Assembly: GCF_029887875.1 (NCBI RefSeq)
Contig: NZ_JARXRM010000026.1
Location: 19,289-83,288, forward strand
DNA: 64,000 bases
Source: Luteimonas endophytica
GTDB lineage: Bacteria > Pseudomonadota > Gammaproteobacteria > Xanthomonadales > Xanthomonadaceae
Direction of reading: 5' to 3'
The notes below the pieces were generated by a model that saw nothing but the letters and a program-made list of their open reading frames with translations, was not told the origin of the DNA and made no database searches. Shown here one piece after another: positions 37,462-46,449 of the stretch (position 1 is its first letter; the number at the start of each line of letters is the position of its first letter). A program made the position numbers and the translations under genes.

Positions 37462-38882
37462 GCGCCGTCCCCGCCGCCGCCGCGGTCCCCGCCGACTGGC
37501 TGGCCGCGCGCAACCTGCGGCTGGCCGCGCGCCTCGGCGGCACCGGTCCCGATCCGGCCGCCGGCCGCGGCCTGATCCGCGAGGGCATCCTGCGCCGCGC
37601 GGTCGGGCTGACCCTGGAGGCGGTCGGCTGCGAGGCGCCACTGGGCGCCACCTGCCGGGTCGAGGTCGCCGATGGCGGCTGGGTCGACGCCGAGGTGGTC
37701 GGGTTCGCCGGCGAGCGCATCTATCTCATGCCCAGCGCCGAGCTGCACGGCCTGCTGCCCAACGCCCGGGTGGTGCCGCTGCGCCGGCGTGGCCGGGTCG
37801 AGGTCGGCGAAGGCCTGCTGGGACGGGTGATCGACAGCGACGGCGTGCCGCTGGACGGCAAGGGCCCGCTGCGGTCGGAGGCCACGGTGGGCCTGGCCGG
37901 CCAGACCATCAACCCGCTGGCGCGCGAGCCGATCATCCAGCCGCTCGATGTCGGGGTGCGCGCGATCAATGCGCTGCTGCCGATCGGCCGCGGCCAGCGC
38001 GTCGGCCTGTTCGCCGGCTCCGGTGTCGGCAAGTCGACGCTGCTGGGGATGATGACGCGCTATACCGCCGCCGACGTGATCGTGGTCGGCCTGATCGGCG
38101 AACGCGGCCGCGAGGTGCGCGACTTCGTCGAGACCACCCTGGGCGAGGAAGGCCTGCGCCGCGCCGTGGTGGTCGCCGCCCCCGCCGACCGCCCGCCGTT
38201 GGCGCGCCTGCAGGGCGCCTACCGCGCCACGGCGATCGCCGAGTGGTTCCGCGACCAGGGCCTGAACGTGCTGCTGCTGATGGATTCGCTGACCCGCTTC
38301 GCCCAGGCGCAGCGCGAGATCGGCCTGTCGGTGGGCGAACCGCCGACCACCCGCGGCTATCCGCCCTCGGTGTTCGCGCGGCTGCCGGCGCTGGTGGAAC
38401 GCGCCGGCAACGGCGCCGCCGGGCGCGGCTCGATCACCGCGTTCTACACCGTGCTCACCGAGGGCGACGATCCGCAGGACCCGATCGCCGACGCCGCCCG
38501 CGCGATCCTCGATGGCCACATCCTGCTGTCGCGTCGGATCGCCGACGCCGGCCTGTACCCGGCGATCGACGTCGAGGCCTCGGTCAGCCGCGTGGTCACC
38601 GAGATCGCCGACGAGGCCTGGCGCGGCCGCATCCGCGCGCTCAAGCGTCTGGTCTCGGCCTACAACGGCCACCGCGACCTGATCGCCATCGGCGCCTACC
38701 AGCGCGGCGGCGATCCGGCCGTGGACGAGGCGCTGGAGCGCTGGCCCGAGATCATGGCCTTCCTTGGCCAGGACGTGGCCCACGCCGCCGACCTCGACCA
38801 CAGCCGCGCCGCGCTCGCCGGGCTGCTCGAACCCGCGCCGCCCGCGACGCCATCCGCTTCAGCCCAGGACGTCCCCGCATGA
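37458..38882 (+). CDS. fliI: Flagellum-specific export ATPase FliI
   Basis: FliI is the F1-beta-like ATPase of the flagellar type III exporter. The 474-residue protein has the Walker A GSGVGKST (187-194), the family signature [12 protein letters not shown], Walker B around [20 protein letters not shown] and the [14 protein letters not shown] segment. It starts at GTG and overlaps fliH and fliJ by 4 bases each. Confidence 0.98.
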   Translation: MSAVPAAAAVPADWLAARNLRLAARLGGTGPDPAAGRGLIREGILRRAVGLTLEAVGCEAPLGATCRVEVADGGWVDAEVVGFAGERIYLMPSAELHGLLPNARVVPLRRRGRVEVGEGLLGRVIDSDGVPLDGKGPLRSEATVGLAGQTINPLAREPIIQPLDVGVRAINALLPIGRGQRVGLFAGSGVGKSTLLGMMTRYTAADVIVVGLIGERGREVRDFVETTLGEEGLRRAVVVAAPADRPPLARLQGAYRATAIAEWFRDQGLNVLLLMDSLTRFAQAQREIGLSVGEPPTTRGYPPSVFARLPALVERAGNGAAGRGSITAFYTVLTEGDDPQDPIADAARAILDGHILLSRRIADAGLYPAIDVEASVSRVVTEIADEAWRGRIRALKRLVSAYNGHRDLIAIGAYQRGGDPAVDEALERWPEIMAFLGQDVAHAADLDHSRAALAGLLEPAPPATPSASAQDVPA

Positions 38883-39331
38883 TGCAGTCCCGACGTATCG
38901 ATCCGCTGCTGCTGCGCGCCCAGGAGCACGAGGACGCGGTCGCCCGCGACCTCGCCGAACGCCAGCGCGCACTGGCGCTGCACGAACAGCGGCTGGAGGA
39001 ACTGCGCCGCTATGCCGACGAGTACGGCAACAACGGCAACGCCGCGACCAGCCCGGCGCAGCTGGCCAACCACCGCGCGTTCCTGGAGCGGCTGCAGAGC
39101 GCGGTGGAGCAGCAGAGCCGCACCGTGGACAACACCCGCCGCACGGTCGAGGTGGAGCGTGCCCGCCTGCTGCTGGCCAGTCGCGACAAGCAGGTGCTCG
39201 AGCAGCTCGCGGCCAGCTACCGCGCCCAGGAGCGCCAGGTCGACGAGCGCCGCAGCCAGCGCGAGATGGACGATCTGGGCGCGCGGCGCGTGCGTGCGCT
39301 GGCGATCGCCGCCAACGAGGAAAACCAGTGA
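38879..39331 (+). CDS. fliJ: Flagellar export chaperone FliJ
   Basis: FliJ is the coiled-coil central stalk of the export ATPase and a chaperone escort. The 150-residue protein is a continuous antiparallel coiled coil rich in Arg, Gln and Glu ([23 protein letters not shown]). Two consecutive ATG codons (38879, 38882) are possible; the first overlaps the fliI stop. It overlaps the start of fliK. Confidence 0.93.
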   Translation: MMQSRRIDPLLLRAQEHEDAVARDLAERQRALALHEQRLEELRRYADEYGNNGNAATSPAQLANHRAFLERLQSAVEQQSRTVDNTRRTVEVERARLLLASRDKQVLEQLAASYRAQERQVDERRSQREMDDLGARRVRALAIAANEENQ

Positions 39332-40494
39332 TGAACATGCCCGGCCTCGACCCCCTGGCCCCCGCCGCGACCGGCCAGACCCGCGGCCCCGGCGCCCGCC
39401 AGGACGGCGGTGGCGACACCGGCGAGCGCCCGTTCGAGAAGATGATCGACCGCGGGCAGGAGCAGCGCGCCGAAACCCCCGGCGGCGGCCGCGAGGCGCA
39501 CGCGCGCCGAAGCGAAACTGCCGGCGCGCAGGCGCGCGCCGAGCGAGCCGACCCGGGGACCGGAGAACCGGCCACGGGTGCCGCGCAGGCGCGCGACGGC
39601 CTGCCCGCCGAGCAGGAAGCGGCCGAGACCGCCGCCGGCGCGGCGGCGTTCGCCGCCGAGGCGCCCGCACCCTGGCCTCCGCAGGGCCTGGCGGCGCTGG
39701 GGCTGATCACGCTTGCGCCGGCTGCCACGCCTGGCGACCAAGGCGCCGGGGTCGACGCCGCCGCCGCCGCGGCATGGTCGCAATTGGCCGCGGCGGGCGC
39801 CGGCAACGGCGATGCCCGGGTCGCGCCGGCGGCGGCGATGCCGGCGCCGCCGGGCAACCCGATGCCGGGCGCACTGGCCGCCGCGGTCCAGACCGCCGCC
39901 GCCGTCCAGGCGCAGGCTGCGGCGGCCGCCGAGCCGTCCGCGCCCCTGGCGCTCGAACCGCTCGCGCTCGCCAGCGCGGGTGGCGACGGCGACGCGCCCG
40001 CGCCGTCGTTCCTGGTCGCAGCGGCGACGCCGGTGCAACCGGCCCGCGATTCGCTGGCGGTGGCGCCCGCCCCGCCCACCCCGACCCCGGACCTGCACGG
40101 CGACGATTTCGCCGAATCGGTCGGCACCCGCCTGCAGTGGCTGGCCGACCAGAAGATCGGCCACGCCCAGATCCGCATCACCCCGCACGACCTCGGTCCG
40201 ATCGAGGTGCGGCTGCGCCTGGACGGCGACCGCGTCAGCGCCGACTTCAGCAGCGCCCAGGCCGAGGTCCGCCAGGCCCTGGAAGCGAGCCTGCCGCGCC
40301 TGCGCGAGATGCTCGGCGCCCACGGTTTCCAGCTGGCCCACGCCGACGTGGGACAGCAGTCGCGGCAGGACGGCGCCTCCGCGCGCCAGCGGGCCGATGG
40401 GACCGGCGCCGGCAACGGCGGCGAAGACGGCGCGCCGCAGCCGCCCTTGCCGGCGGCCCTGGCCGCCCGCGGCCTGCTCGACGCCTACGCCTGA
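39331..40494 (+). CDS. fliK: Flagellar hook-length control protein FliK
   Basis: FliK measures hook length and switches export specificity. The 387-residue protein has a long low-complexity Ala/Pro/Gly-rich N-terminal region (about 1-245) and the conserved C-terminal Flg_hook domain (ITPHDLGPIEVRLRLDGDRVSADF, LREMLGAHGFQLAHADV). GTG 39328 is the alternative start. It is the last gene of the fliEFGHIJK operon; a 472-base repeat-bearing gap follows. Confidence 0.93.
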   Translation: MNMPGLDPLAPAATGQTRGPGARQDGGGDTGERPFEKMIDRGQEQRAETPGGGREAHARRSETAGAQARAERADPGTGEPATGAAQARDGLPAEQEAAETAAGAAAFAAEAPAPWPPQGLAALGLITLAPAATPGDQGAGVDAAAAAAWSQLAAAGAGNGDARVAPAAAMPAPPGNPMPGALAAAVQTAAAVQAQAAAAAEPSAPLALEPLALASAGGDGDAPAPSFLVAAATPVQPARDSLAVAPAPPTPTPDLHGDDFAESVGTRLQWLADQKIGHAQIRITPHDLGPIEVRLRLDGDRVSADFSSAQAEVRQALEASLPRLREMLGAHGFQLAHADVGQQSRQDGASARQRADGTGAGNGGEDGAPQPPLPAALAARGLLDAYA

Positions 40495-40511
40495 GTCCCG
40501 GCGCCTGATCC

Positions 40512-40710
40512 GCAGGCGTGGCCCATGGCCGCGAAGGCCGCGGGAGCCGCGGTCGGGATTGGCGGTGATGCCGGGCGTCGGCCGCCCGCGCCGGCTTTCG
40601 CGTGCATGGCACGCGCCTACGGACGACGGCCTTGCCCCGACTCGAACACGTTCGCGATCGGCGGACGGACACCTGCAGGAGCGGCCCATGGCCGCGAAGG
40701 CCGCGGGAGC
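40512..40710. repeat. Pair of REP-like elements
   Basis: Two 36-base copies, 40512-40547 and 40675-40710, differ at only 2 positions and lie 163 bases apart in the same direction. Each contains GGCCCATGGCC and GGCC-GCGAA-GGCC, both able to form hairpins. The second copy begins GCAGGAGCGGCC, close to the AGGAGCGGC-type repeats of Pseudomonas and Xanthomonadaceae genomes. Confidence 0.8.
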
Positions 40711-40917
40711 GCCGGGCGGGTCGGCGATGGTGCGGGCGATCCGGCGCCACTGAAGATTCCGGTGGCGCGAGCGCGATTGCCGGCGACGGGATTCCGCCGC
40801 GACACCGGCATCGCCGCGCTCCACGGCGGCCCCAGCCGCGCCGCGGAGCCGGCCCGCCCCGGAATCCGCCGCGCGATCCCGGCCCGGGCGCGCGCCGCCG
40901 GAAACCCGCCGCCGCCG

Positions 40918-40933
40918 CGGCACGCCGATTGCA
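40918..40933 (+). promoter_or_regulatory. Sigma-54 promoter of the fliL operon
   Basis: CGGCACGCCGATTGCA differs from TGGCACG-N4-TTGCA in the first base only. The fliL GTG is 33 bases downstream. The site splits the fli genes into two RpoN-dependent operons, fliE-K and fliL-R. Confidence 0.87.
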
Positions 40934-40966
40934 TCTGTCCGCCAGTCCCCGCAAAGAGATCCCGAC

Positions 40967-41464
40967 GTGGCCGCCGCTGCAGACTCCGCCAAGCCCCAGA
41001 CCGCCGAACCGAAGAAGAAGGGCGGCCGCAAGCGCCTGATCATCATCGTGGCCGCCGTCGCGGCCGCCGCCATCGCCGCCGGGGCCGCCTGGTTCCTGCT
41101 CTCGCGTGGCGCCGAGCCCGATCCGGCCGCCGCGCTGCCGGCGCCGGCCCAGTATTTCCCGCTCGAGCCCGCGTTCGTGGTCAACCTGGCCGGCCCCGCC
41201 GGCGGACCGCGCTACCTGCAGGTCGAGGTCCAGCTGATGACCCGCGACCCGGTCGCGTTCGCCGAGCTGAAGCAGCACGCCCCGGCGATCCGCGCCCACC
41301 TGCTGATGCTGTTCTCGCAGCAGACCAGCGCGGGCATCGCCGACCGCGCCGGTCGCGAGCGCCTGCAGGCCGCCGCCCTGGCCGAGGTGCGGAAGCTGCT
41401 CGAGGCCGAGACCGGCCGCCCCGGCGCCGACGCGCTTCTGTTCACCAGCTTCGTCACCCAATAG
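40967..41464 (+). CDS. fliL: Flagellar basal body-associated protein FliL
   Basis: FliL surrounds the stator and supports torque and stator stability. The 165-residue protein starts at GTG, has a Lys/Arg-rich cytoplasmic end, a single membrane segment (about 24-47) and the periplasmic FliL domain (YFPLEPAFVVNLAGP to RKLLEAETGRPGADALLFTSFV). It is the first gene of the fliLMNOPQR operon and follows a sigma-54 promoter. Confidence 0.95.
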   Translation: MAAAADSAKPQTAEPKKKGGRKRLIIIVAAVAAAAIAAGAAWFLLSRGAEPDPAAALPAPAQYFPLEPAFVVNLAGPAGGPRYLQVEVQLMTRDPVAFAELKQHAPAIRAHLLMLFSQQTSAGIADRAGRERLQAAALAEVRKLLEAETGRPGADALLFTSFVTQ

Positions 41465-41471
41465 GCCTTCC

Positions 41472-42482
41472 ATGAGCAACGACCTGCTCTCCCAGGACGA
41501 GATCGACGCGCTGCTCCACGGCGTGGACTCCGGTGTCGTCGACACCGAGCCGGAGCCCGCTCCCGGCGAGGTCGCCTCCTACGACTTCGCCAGCCAGGAC
41601 CGGATCATCCGCGGCCGCATGCCGACCCTGGAGATGGTCAACGAGCGCTTCGTGCGGCTCTGGCGCATCGGCCTGTTCAACTTGATCCGCCGCTCCGCCG
41701 ACCTGTCGGTGCGCGGCATCGAGCTGGTCAAGTTCGGCGACTACCTGCACCAGCTCTACGTCCCGACCAACCTCAACCTGATCCGCTTCAAGCCGCTGCG
41801 CGGCACCGGGCTGATCGTGTTCGAACCCAAGCTCGTCTTCAGCGTGGTCGACAACTTCTTCGGCGGCGACGGCCGCTACCCCACCCGGATCGAGGGGCGC
41901 GAGTTCACCCCCACCGAGATGCGGGTGATCCAGCTGATGCTCAAGCAGACCTTCGCCGACCTGGCCGAGGCCTGGGCGCCGGTGCTGGATGTGCAGTTCG
42001 ACTACATCAATTCCGAGGTCAACCCGCACTTCGCCAACATCGTCACCCCCCGCGAGTACGTGGTGGTCAGCCGCTTCCACGTGGAGCTCGAGGGCGGCGG
42101 CGGCGAGATCCACATCACCCTGCCCTACTCGATGCTCGAGCCGATCCGCGAGCTGCTCGACGCCGGCATCCAGAGCGACCGCATCGACCGCGACGACAGC
42201 TGGAACGAGATGCTGCGCGAGCAGCTGCAGAGCGCCGAGGTGACGGTCTCCAGCGTGCTGGCGAAGAAGCGCATCGACCTGCGCCAGCTCACCCGCCTGA
42301 AGGTCGGCGACATCCTGCCGATCGACCTGCCGCGCCACGTGCCGGTGTGCGTGGAGAACATCCCGGTCTTCACCGGCGAGTTCGGCACCGCCAACGGCAA
42401 CAACGTGGTGAAGATCGTCGCCACCCGCCCCCCCGGCACCGAGCCGGCACGCCTTCCGGACATCCAGGAAACCACAGCATGA
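41472..42482 (+). CDS. fliM: Flagellar motor switch protein FliM
   Basis: FliM binds phospho-CheY and switches the motor. The 336-residue protein begins with the CheY-binding peptide MSNDLLSQDEIDALLHGV, followed by the CheC-like middle domain (LGGDGRYP-type FFGGDGRYPTRIEGREFTPTE) and the C-terminal SpoA domain. The stop overlaps the fliN ATG. The N-terminal peptide shares a pattern with CheZ and CheA of this island. Confidence 0.98.
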   Translation: MSNDLLSQDEIDALLHGVDSGVVDTEPEPAPGEVASYDFASQDRIIRGRMPTLEMVNERFVRLWRIGLFNLIRRSADLSVRGIELVKFGDYLHQLYVPTNLNLIRFKPLRGTGLIVFEPKLVFSVVDNFFGGDGRYPTRIEGREFTPTEMRVIQLMLKQTFADLAEAWAPVLDVQFDYINSEVNPHFANIVTPREYVVVSRFHVELEGGGGEIHITLPYSMLEPIRELLDAGIQSDRIDRDDSWNEMLREQLQSAEVTVSSVLAKKRIDLRQLTRLKVGDILPIDLPRHVPVCVENIPVFTGEFGTANGNNVVKIVATRPPGTEPARLPDIQETTA

Positions 42483-42817
42483 ATCCCAACGACGCCCTGG
42501 GCGCCACCCCCGCCCGGTTCGAAGACCTGCAGCCCGACGCCAGCGCCGAGGCCCAGGACCTGAGCCTGGACATGATCCTCGACGTGCCGGTGGCGCTGTC
42601 GCTGGAGGTGGGCCGGACCCGCATGCCGATCCGCAACCTGTTGCAGCTCAACCGCGGCTCGGTGATCGAGCTGGAGCGCGGCGCCGGCGAGCCGCTCGAC
42701 GTCTACGTCAACGGCACCCTGATCGCACACGGCGAGGTGGTGGTGATCAACGACCGCTTCGGCGTGCGCCTGACCGACGTGGTCAGCCCGAGCGAACGGA
42801 TCCGGAGGCTGCGGTGA
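42479..42817 (+). CDS. fliN: Flagellar motor switch protein FliN
   Basis: FliN forms the lower C ring. The 112-residue protein has a short acidic N-terminal tail and the SpoA domain (ILDVPVALSLEVGRTRMPIRNLL, LNRGSVIELERGAGEPLDVYVNG, IARGEVVVI-type segment, RFGVRLTDVVSP). It overlaps fliM and fliO by 4 bases each. Confidence 0.97.
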   Translation: MNPNDALGATPARFEDLQPDASAEAQDLSLDMILDVPVALSLEVGRTRMPIRNLLQLNRGSVIELERGAGEPLDVYVNGTLIAHGEVVVINDRFGVRLTDVVSPSERIRRLR

Positions 42818-43224
42818 TCCTTGCCGTTGCCACCGCCGGCGCCGCCGCCGCGCCGGCAGCCGCCCGGGTCGGCGCGCATGCGCCGGCGGGTCCCGGCCTG
42901 ATCGGCGGGTTCTTCGCCCTGGTGCTGGTGCTGGGCCTGATCCTCGGCCTGGCCTGGCTGCTCAAGCGCATGCCCGGCGGCGGCTTCCGCCAGGCCGAAG
43001 GCCTGCGCATCGTCGCCAGCTTGCAGCTGGGCGCCAAGGAGCGCGCGGTGGTGGTGCAGGTCGGAGACGAGCAGCTGCTGCTGGGCGTCGGCCCCGGCAC
43101 GGTGAGCGCCCTGCACCGGCTGGCGCAACCGCTGCCCGAGGCGCCCGCGCCGCAAATGCCGCAGTTCAAGAAGCTTCCCGAGTTTTCCCAGCTGCTGGCC
43201 CAGCGGCTGCGCAAGGGGTCCTGA
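42814..43224 (+). CDS. fliO: Flagellar biosynthesis protein FliO
   Basis: FliO assists assembly of the FliP export pore. The 136-residue protein starts at GTG and has one strong membrane segment (about 28-50, GGFFALVLVLGLILGLAWLL) followed by the cytoplasmic FliO domain with IVASLQLGAKERAVVVQVGDE, the family signature. It overlaps fliN by 4 bases and sits 1 base ahead of fliP. Confidence 0.92.
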   Translation: MILAVATAGAAAAPAAARVGAHAPAGPGLIGGFFALVLVLGLILGLAWLLKRMPGGGFRQAEGLRIVASLQLGAKERAVVVQVGDEQLLLGVGPGTVSALHRLAQPLPEAPAPQMPQFKKLPEFSQLLAQRLRKGS

Positions 43225-43225
43225 C

Positions 43226-43987
43226 ATGTTCCGCCGCACCCTGCCCGCCCTCGCCGGGCTGATCCTGCTCGCCGTGCCGCTGCTGTCGATGGCGGCGCCC
43301 GCCGCGGCGCCGCAGCTGCCGGCGCTGCCCGACATCACCGTGGCCAGCATCGGCGAGCAGCCGGTGAGCCTGCCGCTGCAGACATTGCTGCTGATGACGG
43401 CGATCACCCTGATCCCGTCGCTGCTGCTGGTGCTGACCGCGTTCACCCGCATCATCATCGTGCTCGGCCTGCTGCGCCAGGCGCTCGGAACCGGCCAGAC
43501 GCCTTCCAACCAGGTGCTGGTGGGGCTGGCGCTGTTCCTCACCGCGCTGGTGATGACGCCGGTGTGGGAACAGGCGTGGAGCGCCGGCTTCGGCCCATAC
43601 CTCAACGGCGAGATCGACTTCCGTGCCGCCTGGACCCTGGGCACCGAACCGCTGCGCGCCTTCATGCTGGCGCAGGTGCGGGAGACCGATCTGATGACCT
43701 TCGCGGGCCTGGCCGGCCACGATACCTACGCGGGACCTGCCGACGTGCCGTTCCAGGTGCTGGTGGCCTCGTTCGTGACCAGCGAGCTGAAGACCGCGTT
43801 CGAGATCGGCTTCCTGATCTTCATCCCCTTCATCATCATCGACCTGGTGGTCGCCAGCGTGCTGATGTCGATGGGCATGATGATGCTCTCGCCGATGCTG
43901 ATCTCGGCGCCGTTCAAGATCCTGCTGTTCGTGCTGGTCGACGGCTGGGTGCTGACGGTCGGCACGCTGGCGGCGAGTTTCAACTGA
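43226..43987 (+). CDS. fliP: Flagellar export gate protein FliP
   Basis: FliP forms the core of the type III export gate with FliQ and FliR. The 253-residue precursor has a cleavable signal peptide (ends about residue 25), four membrane helices and the signatures LTAFTRIIIVLGLLRQALGT, PSNQVLVGLALFLT and IDLVVASVLMSMGMMMLSP. The stop overlaps fliQ by 1 base. Confidence 0.98.
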   Translation: MFRRTLPALAGLILLAVPLLSMAAPAAAPQLPALPDITVASIGEQPVSLPLQTLLLMTAITLIPSLLLVLTAFTRIIIVLGLLRQALGTGQTPSNQVLVGLALFLTALVMTPVWEQAWSAGFGPYLNGEIDFRAAWTLGTEPLRAFMLAQVRETDLMTFAGLAGHDTYAGPADVPFQVLVASFVTSELKTAFEIGFLIFIPFIIIDLVVASVLMSMGMMMLSPMLISAPFKILLFVLVDGWVLTVGTLAASFN

Positions 43988-44256
43988 TGACTCCGGAACT
44001 CGCCCTCACCGAACTCCGCCTTGGACTGCAGGTGGCCTTGTGGGTCGGCGGGCCGCTGCTGATGACGGTGCTGGTGGTCGGCGTGGTGGTCGGCGTGGTT
44101 CAGGCCGCCACCCAGCTCAACGAGCCGACCATCGCCTTCGTCGCCAAAGCGGCGGCGCTGACCGCAGCGCTGTTCGCGCTCGGCAGCTTCCTGCTGATCT
44201 ACCTGGTCGACTACACGATCACGCTGTTTCAGCGGATCCCGCACCTGATCGGCTAG
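43987..44256 (+). CDS. fliQ: Flagellar export gate protein FliQ
   Basis: FliQ is a small subunit of the export gate. The 89-residue protein consists of two membrane helices (about 17-40 and 53-75) with the family motifs VGVVVGVVQAATQLNEPTIAFV and the C-terminal LFQRIPHLI. It starts at ATG overlapping the fliP stop; the frame is open further upstream within fliP but those codons are not family-like. Confidence 0.97.
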   Translation: MTPELALTELRLGLQVALWVGGPLLMTVLVVGVVVGVVQAATQLNEPTIAFVAKAAALTAALFALGSFLLIYLVDYTITLFQRIPHLIG

Positions 44257-44262
44257 GCCAGG

Positions 44263-45057
44263 ATGGATACCGCCACCGCGATGGCCATCGACGGCCAGCA
44301 GGCCTTCGCGATGATCGGCGCACTGCTGTGGACCGGGCTGCGGGTCGGCGCGCTGCTGATGGCGATGCCGCTGATCGGCACCCGCGCGCTTCCCGCGCGG
44401 ATCCGGGTGCTGGCATCGCTGACCCTGGCCGCGGCACTGGCGCCGATCCTGCCGCCGGTGCCGGCCTGGACCGGTTTCGACGCCGCCACCGTGCTCACCG
44501 TTGCCCGCGAGCTGGCGATCGGGGTGGCGATGGGCTTCATGCTGCGGCTGGTGTTCGAGGCCGGCGCGCTGGCCGGCGAGCTGATCTCGCAGGGCACCGG
44601 CCTGGCGTTCGCGCAGATGAGCGACCCGCTGCGCGGGGTCAACTCCGGCGTGATCGGGCAATGGTTCTACATGGCCTTCGGGCTGCTGTTCTTCGCCGCC
44701 AACGGCCACCTGGCGATGATCGCGCTGCTGGTGCGCAGCTACGAGGCGCTGCCGATCGGTAGCGCCCTGCCCGACGCCCAGGCGATGCTGGAGGTGGCGC
44801 CGGCGTTCTTCTCCGCGGTGCTGCGCGGCGCGCTCGGCCTGGCGCTGCCGGTGATGGTGGCGATGCTGGCCTCGAATCTCGCGTTCGGGGTGCTGGCGCG
44901 CGCCGCTCCCGCGCTCAACCCGATCCAGCTCGGGCTGCCGGTGGCGGTGCTGCTGGGCATGTTCCTGCTGGCGCTGCTGGCCGGCGAACTGGGCCCGCCG
45001 GTGCAGCGGCTGTTCGACCAGGCGTTCGACGCCTCGGCGCGCGTCTACGCGCCCTGA
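44263..45057 (+). CDS. fliR: Flagellar export gate protein FliR
   Basis: FliR caps the FliP/Q export pore. The 264-residue membrane protein has about six hydrophobic helices and the conserved motifs LIGTRALPARIRVLASLTLA, LRLVFEAGALAGELISQGTGLAFAQMSDP and PALNPIQLGLPVAVLLGMFLLALL. It is the last gene of the fliL operon. A G+C-rich hairpin follows. Confidence 0.97.
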   Translation: MDTATAMAIDGQQAFAMIGALLWTGLRVGALLMAMPLIGTRALPARIRVLASLTLAAALAPILPPVPAWTGFDAATVLTVARELAIGVAMGFMLRLVFEAGALAGELISQGTGLAFAQMSDPLRGVNSGVIGQWFYMAFGLLFFAANGHLAMIALLVRSYEALPIGSALPDAQAMLEVAPAFFSAVLRGALGLALPVMVAMLASNLAFGVLARAAPALNPIQLGLPVAVLLGMFLLALLAGELGPPVQRLFDQAFDASARVYAP

Positions 45058-45070
45058 GCCGGGCGCCGGC

Positions 45071-45089
45071 GCGGGCCGCGGCGGCCCGC
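45071..45089 (+). terminator. Possible terminator hairpin after fliR
   Basis: A perfect inverted repeat GCGGGCCGC-G-GCGGCCCGC starts 13 bases after the fliR stop. The apparent one-base loop would open to about five bases in RNA. No T tract follows. It lies at an operon boundary, ahead of the sigma-54 promoter of flhB, in an otherwise featureless 258-base gap. Confidence 0.35.
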
Positions 45090-45263
45090 CACGGCGCTCG
45101 CGCCGGACCGCCTTTGCGCGATGCCCTTGCGGGACGCCTCGGCGCTCGCCGCCGGCTGGGCATCCCCGAGGTGCGCCTGGGGCGCCGTCGCGTGCGTGCG
45201 ACCCCGGCCCCTTGCCGTGAACCGGCGTCATCGGCGCTAGCGGCATGGCGGACGACGCGGGCC

Positions 45264-45279
45264 TGGTACGGCGCTTGCA
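45264..45279 (+). promoter_or_regulatory. Sigma-54 promoter of flhB
   Basis: TGGTACGGCGCTTGCA differs from the consensus TGGCACG-N4-TTGCA at one base (C to T). The flhB ATG is 36 bases downstream. It should drive flhB-flhA and perhaps flhF-fleN-fliA. Confidence 0.86.
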
Positions 45280-45315
45280 TCGAGGTGGCGCCCCCCACCC
45301 GCAGGACGCCCGGCC

Positions 45316-46449
45316 ATGGCCGAGAACGAAAACGGCCAGGAAAAGACCGAACAGCCCAGCGAAAAGCGCCTGCGCGAGGCGCGCGAGAAGGGCGACGTCC
45401 CGCGCTCGCGCGAGCTGGCCACCGCCGCGGTCTTCGGCGCGGCGGTGCTGGCGCTGCTGGCGAGCGGGGGCATGATGGCGCGTGGCGCGTTGGGGTGGAT
45501 GCAGGCCGCGCTCACCCCCGACCTGGCGCTGCGCGACGCGCCCATGGAACTGTTCGGGCACACCGGGCTGCTGCTGCTGCGGCTGATGCTGGCGATGGCG
45601 CCGCTGATGGCGGTGGCGCTGGTCGCCGGCTTCGCCGCCCCGGTGCTGATGGGTGGTCTGCAGTTCGCCAGCAAGTCGCTGGTCCCGGATTTCAAGCGCC
45701 TCGACCCGATGGCCGGGCTGAAGCGCATCTACGGCCCGGAAGGCCTGGCCGAGCTGGTGAAGTCGCTGCTGCGCGTGCTGCTGGTCGGCGGCGCCGCCGT
45801 GCTGTGCATGTGGCCCGGCATGCGGCTGCTGCGTTCGATGCTGAACCAGCCGGTCGAGCAGGCGGTGCGCAGCGGCCTGGGCTTCGCCATGAGCATGCTC
45901 CTGGCCACCGCCGCGGCGCTGCTGCTGCTGGCGGCGGTCGACGCGCCCTACCAGAAGTGGAACTGGCGGCGGAAGCTGAAGATGACCCGCCAGGAACTGC
46001 GCGAGGAGCTGAAGGAGGTCGAGGGCAAGCCCGAGGTCAAGGGCCGGATCCGCCAGCTGCAGCACCAGATGTCGCAGCGGCGGATGATGGAGGACGTCCC
46101 CACCGCCGACGTGATCGTGGTCAACCCGACCCACTACGCGGTGGCCCTGAAGTACGACGGCGGCAGCATGCGTGCGCCGCGGATCGTGGCCAAGGGCGTC
46201 GACGAGATGGCCATGCGCATCCGCGAGGTGGGCGAGCGCCACCGGATCGCACTGGTCTCGGCGCCGCCGCTGGCACGGTCCTTGTATCGGGAAGGCCAGA
46301 TCGGCCAGGAGATTCCCGTGAGACTGTACGCCGCCGTCGCCCAGGTGCTGTCCTACGTCTACCAGCTGCGCAGCTGGCGCCCAGGTACCGGCCCGCAGCC
46401 GCGGCTGAGCGAGGTCGATGTCGACGAGCACGGCGGAGCCGCGCGATGA
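45316..46449 (+). CDS. flhB: Flagellar export switch protein FlhB
   Basis: FlhB is the substrate-specificity switch of the export apparatus. The 377-residue protein has the N-terminal EKTEQPSEKRLREAREKGDVPRS motif, four membrane helices and a cytoplasmic domain with the autocleavage site N-P-T-H (VVNPTHYAVALKYD, near residue 272). The following PRIVAKGVDEMAMRIREV is the cleaved-domain signature. It overlaps flhA by 4 bases. Confidence 0.97.
   Translation: MAENENGQEKTEQPSEKRLREAREKGDVPRSRELATAAVFGAAVLALLASGGMMARGALGWMQAALTPDLALRDAPMELFGHTGLLLLRLMLAMAPLMAVALVAGFAAPVLMGGLQFASKSLVPDFKRLDPMAGLKRIYGPEGLAELVKSLLRVLLVGGAAVLCMWPGMRLLRSMLNQPVEQAVRSGLGFAMSMLLATAAALLLLAAVDAPYQKWNWRRKLKMTRQELREELKEVEGKPEVKGRIRQLQHQMSQRRMMEDVPTADVIVVNPTHYAVALKYDGGSMRAPRIVAKGVDEMAMRIREVGERHRIALVSAPPLARSLYREGQIGQEIPVRLYAAVAQVLSYVYQLRSWRPGTGPQPRLSEVDVDEHGGAAR

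Larger units (their letters stand above)
40495..40966 (+). other. fliK-fliL intergenic region with two REP-like copies
   Basis: The 472-base gap carries two 36-base REP-like repeats (40512-40547 and 40675-40710), G+C-rich sequence without a recognisable gene, and the sigma-54 promoter of fliL near its right end (40918-40933). No terminator with a T tract is visible after fliK. Confidence 0.7.

Noticed and set aside
46271..46286. TGGCACG-N4-TTGTA resembling a sigma-54 promoter inside flhB, 160 bases ahead of flhA
   Set aside because: The -12 element has T instead of the conserved C (TTGTA for TTGCA), and the site lies in conserved coding sequence. It may be chance.
43726..46431. 901-codon open frame on the minus strand opposite fliP-flhB
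   Set aside because: His/Gln/Arg/Gly-rich translation without domains; the plus strand carries complete conserved export genes.
45114..46445. Very long N-terminal extension of the FlhA frame
   Set aside because: The extension lies out of frame with flhB on the same strand and does not resemble any FlhA; ATG 46446 overlaps the flhB stop and gives the normal length.
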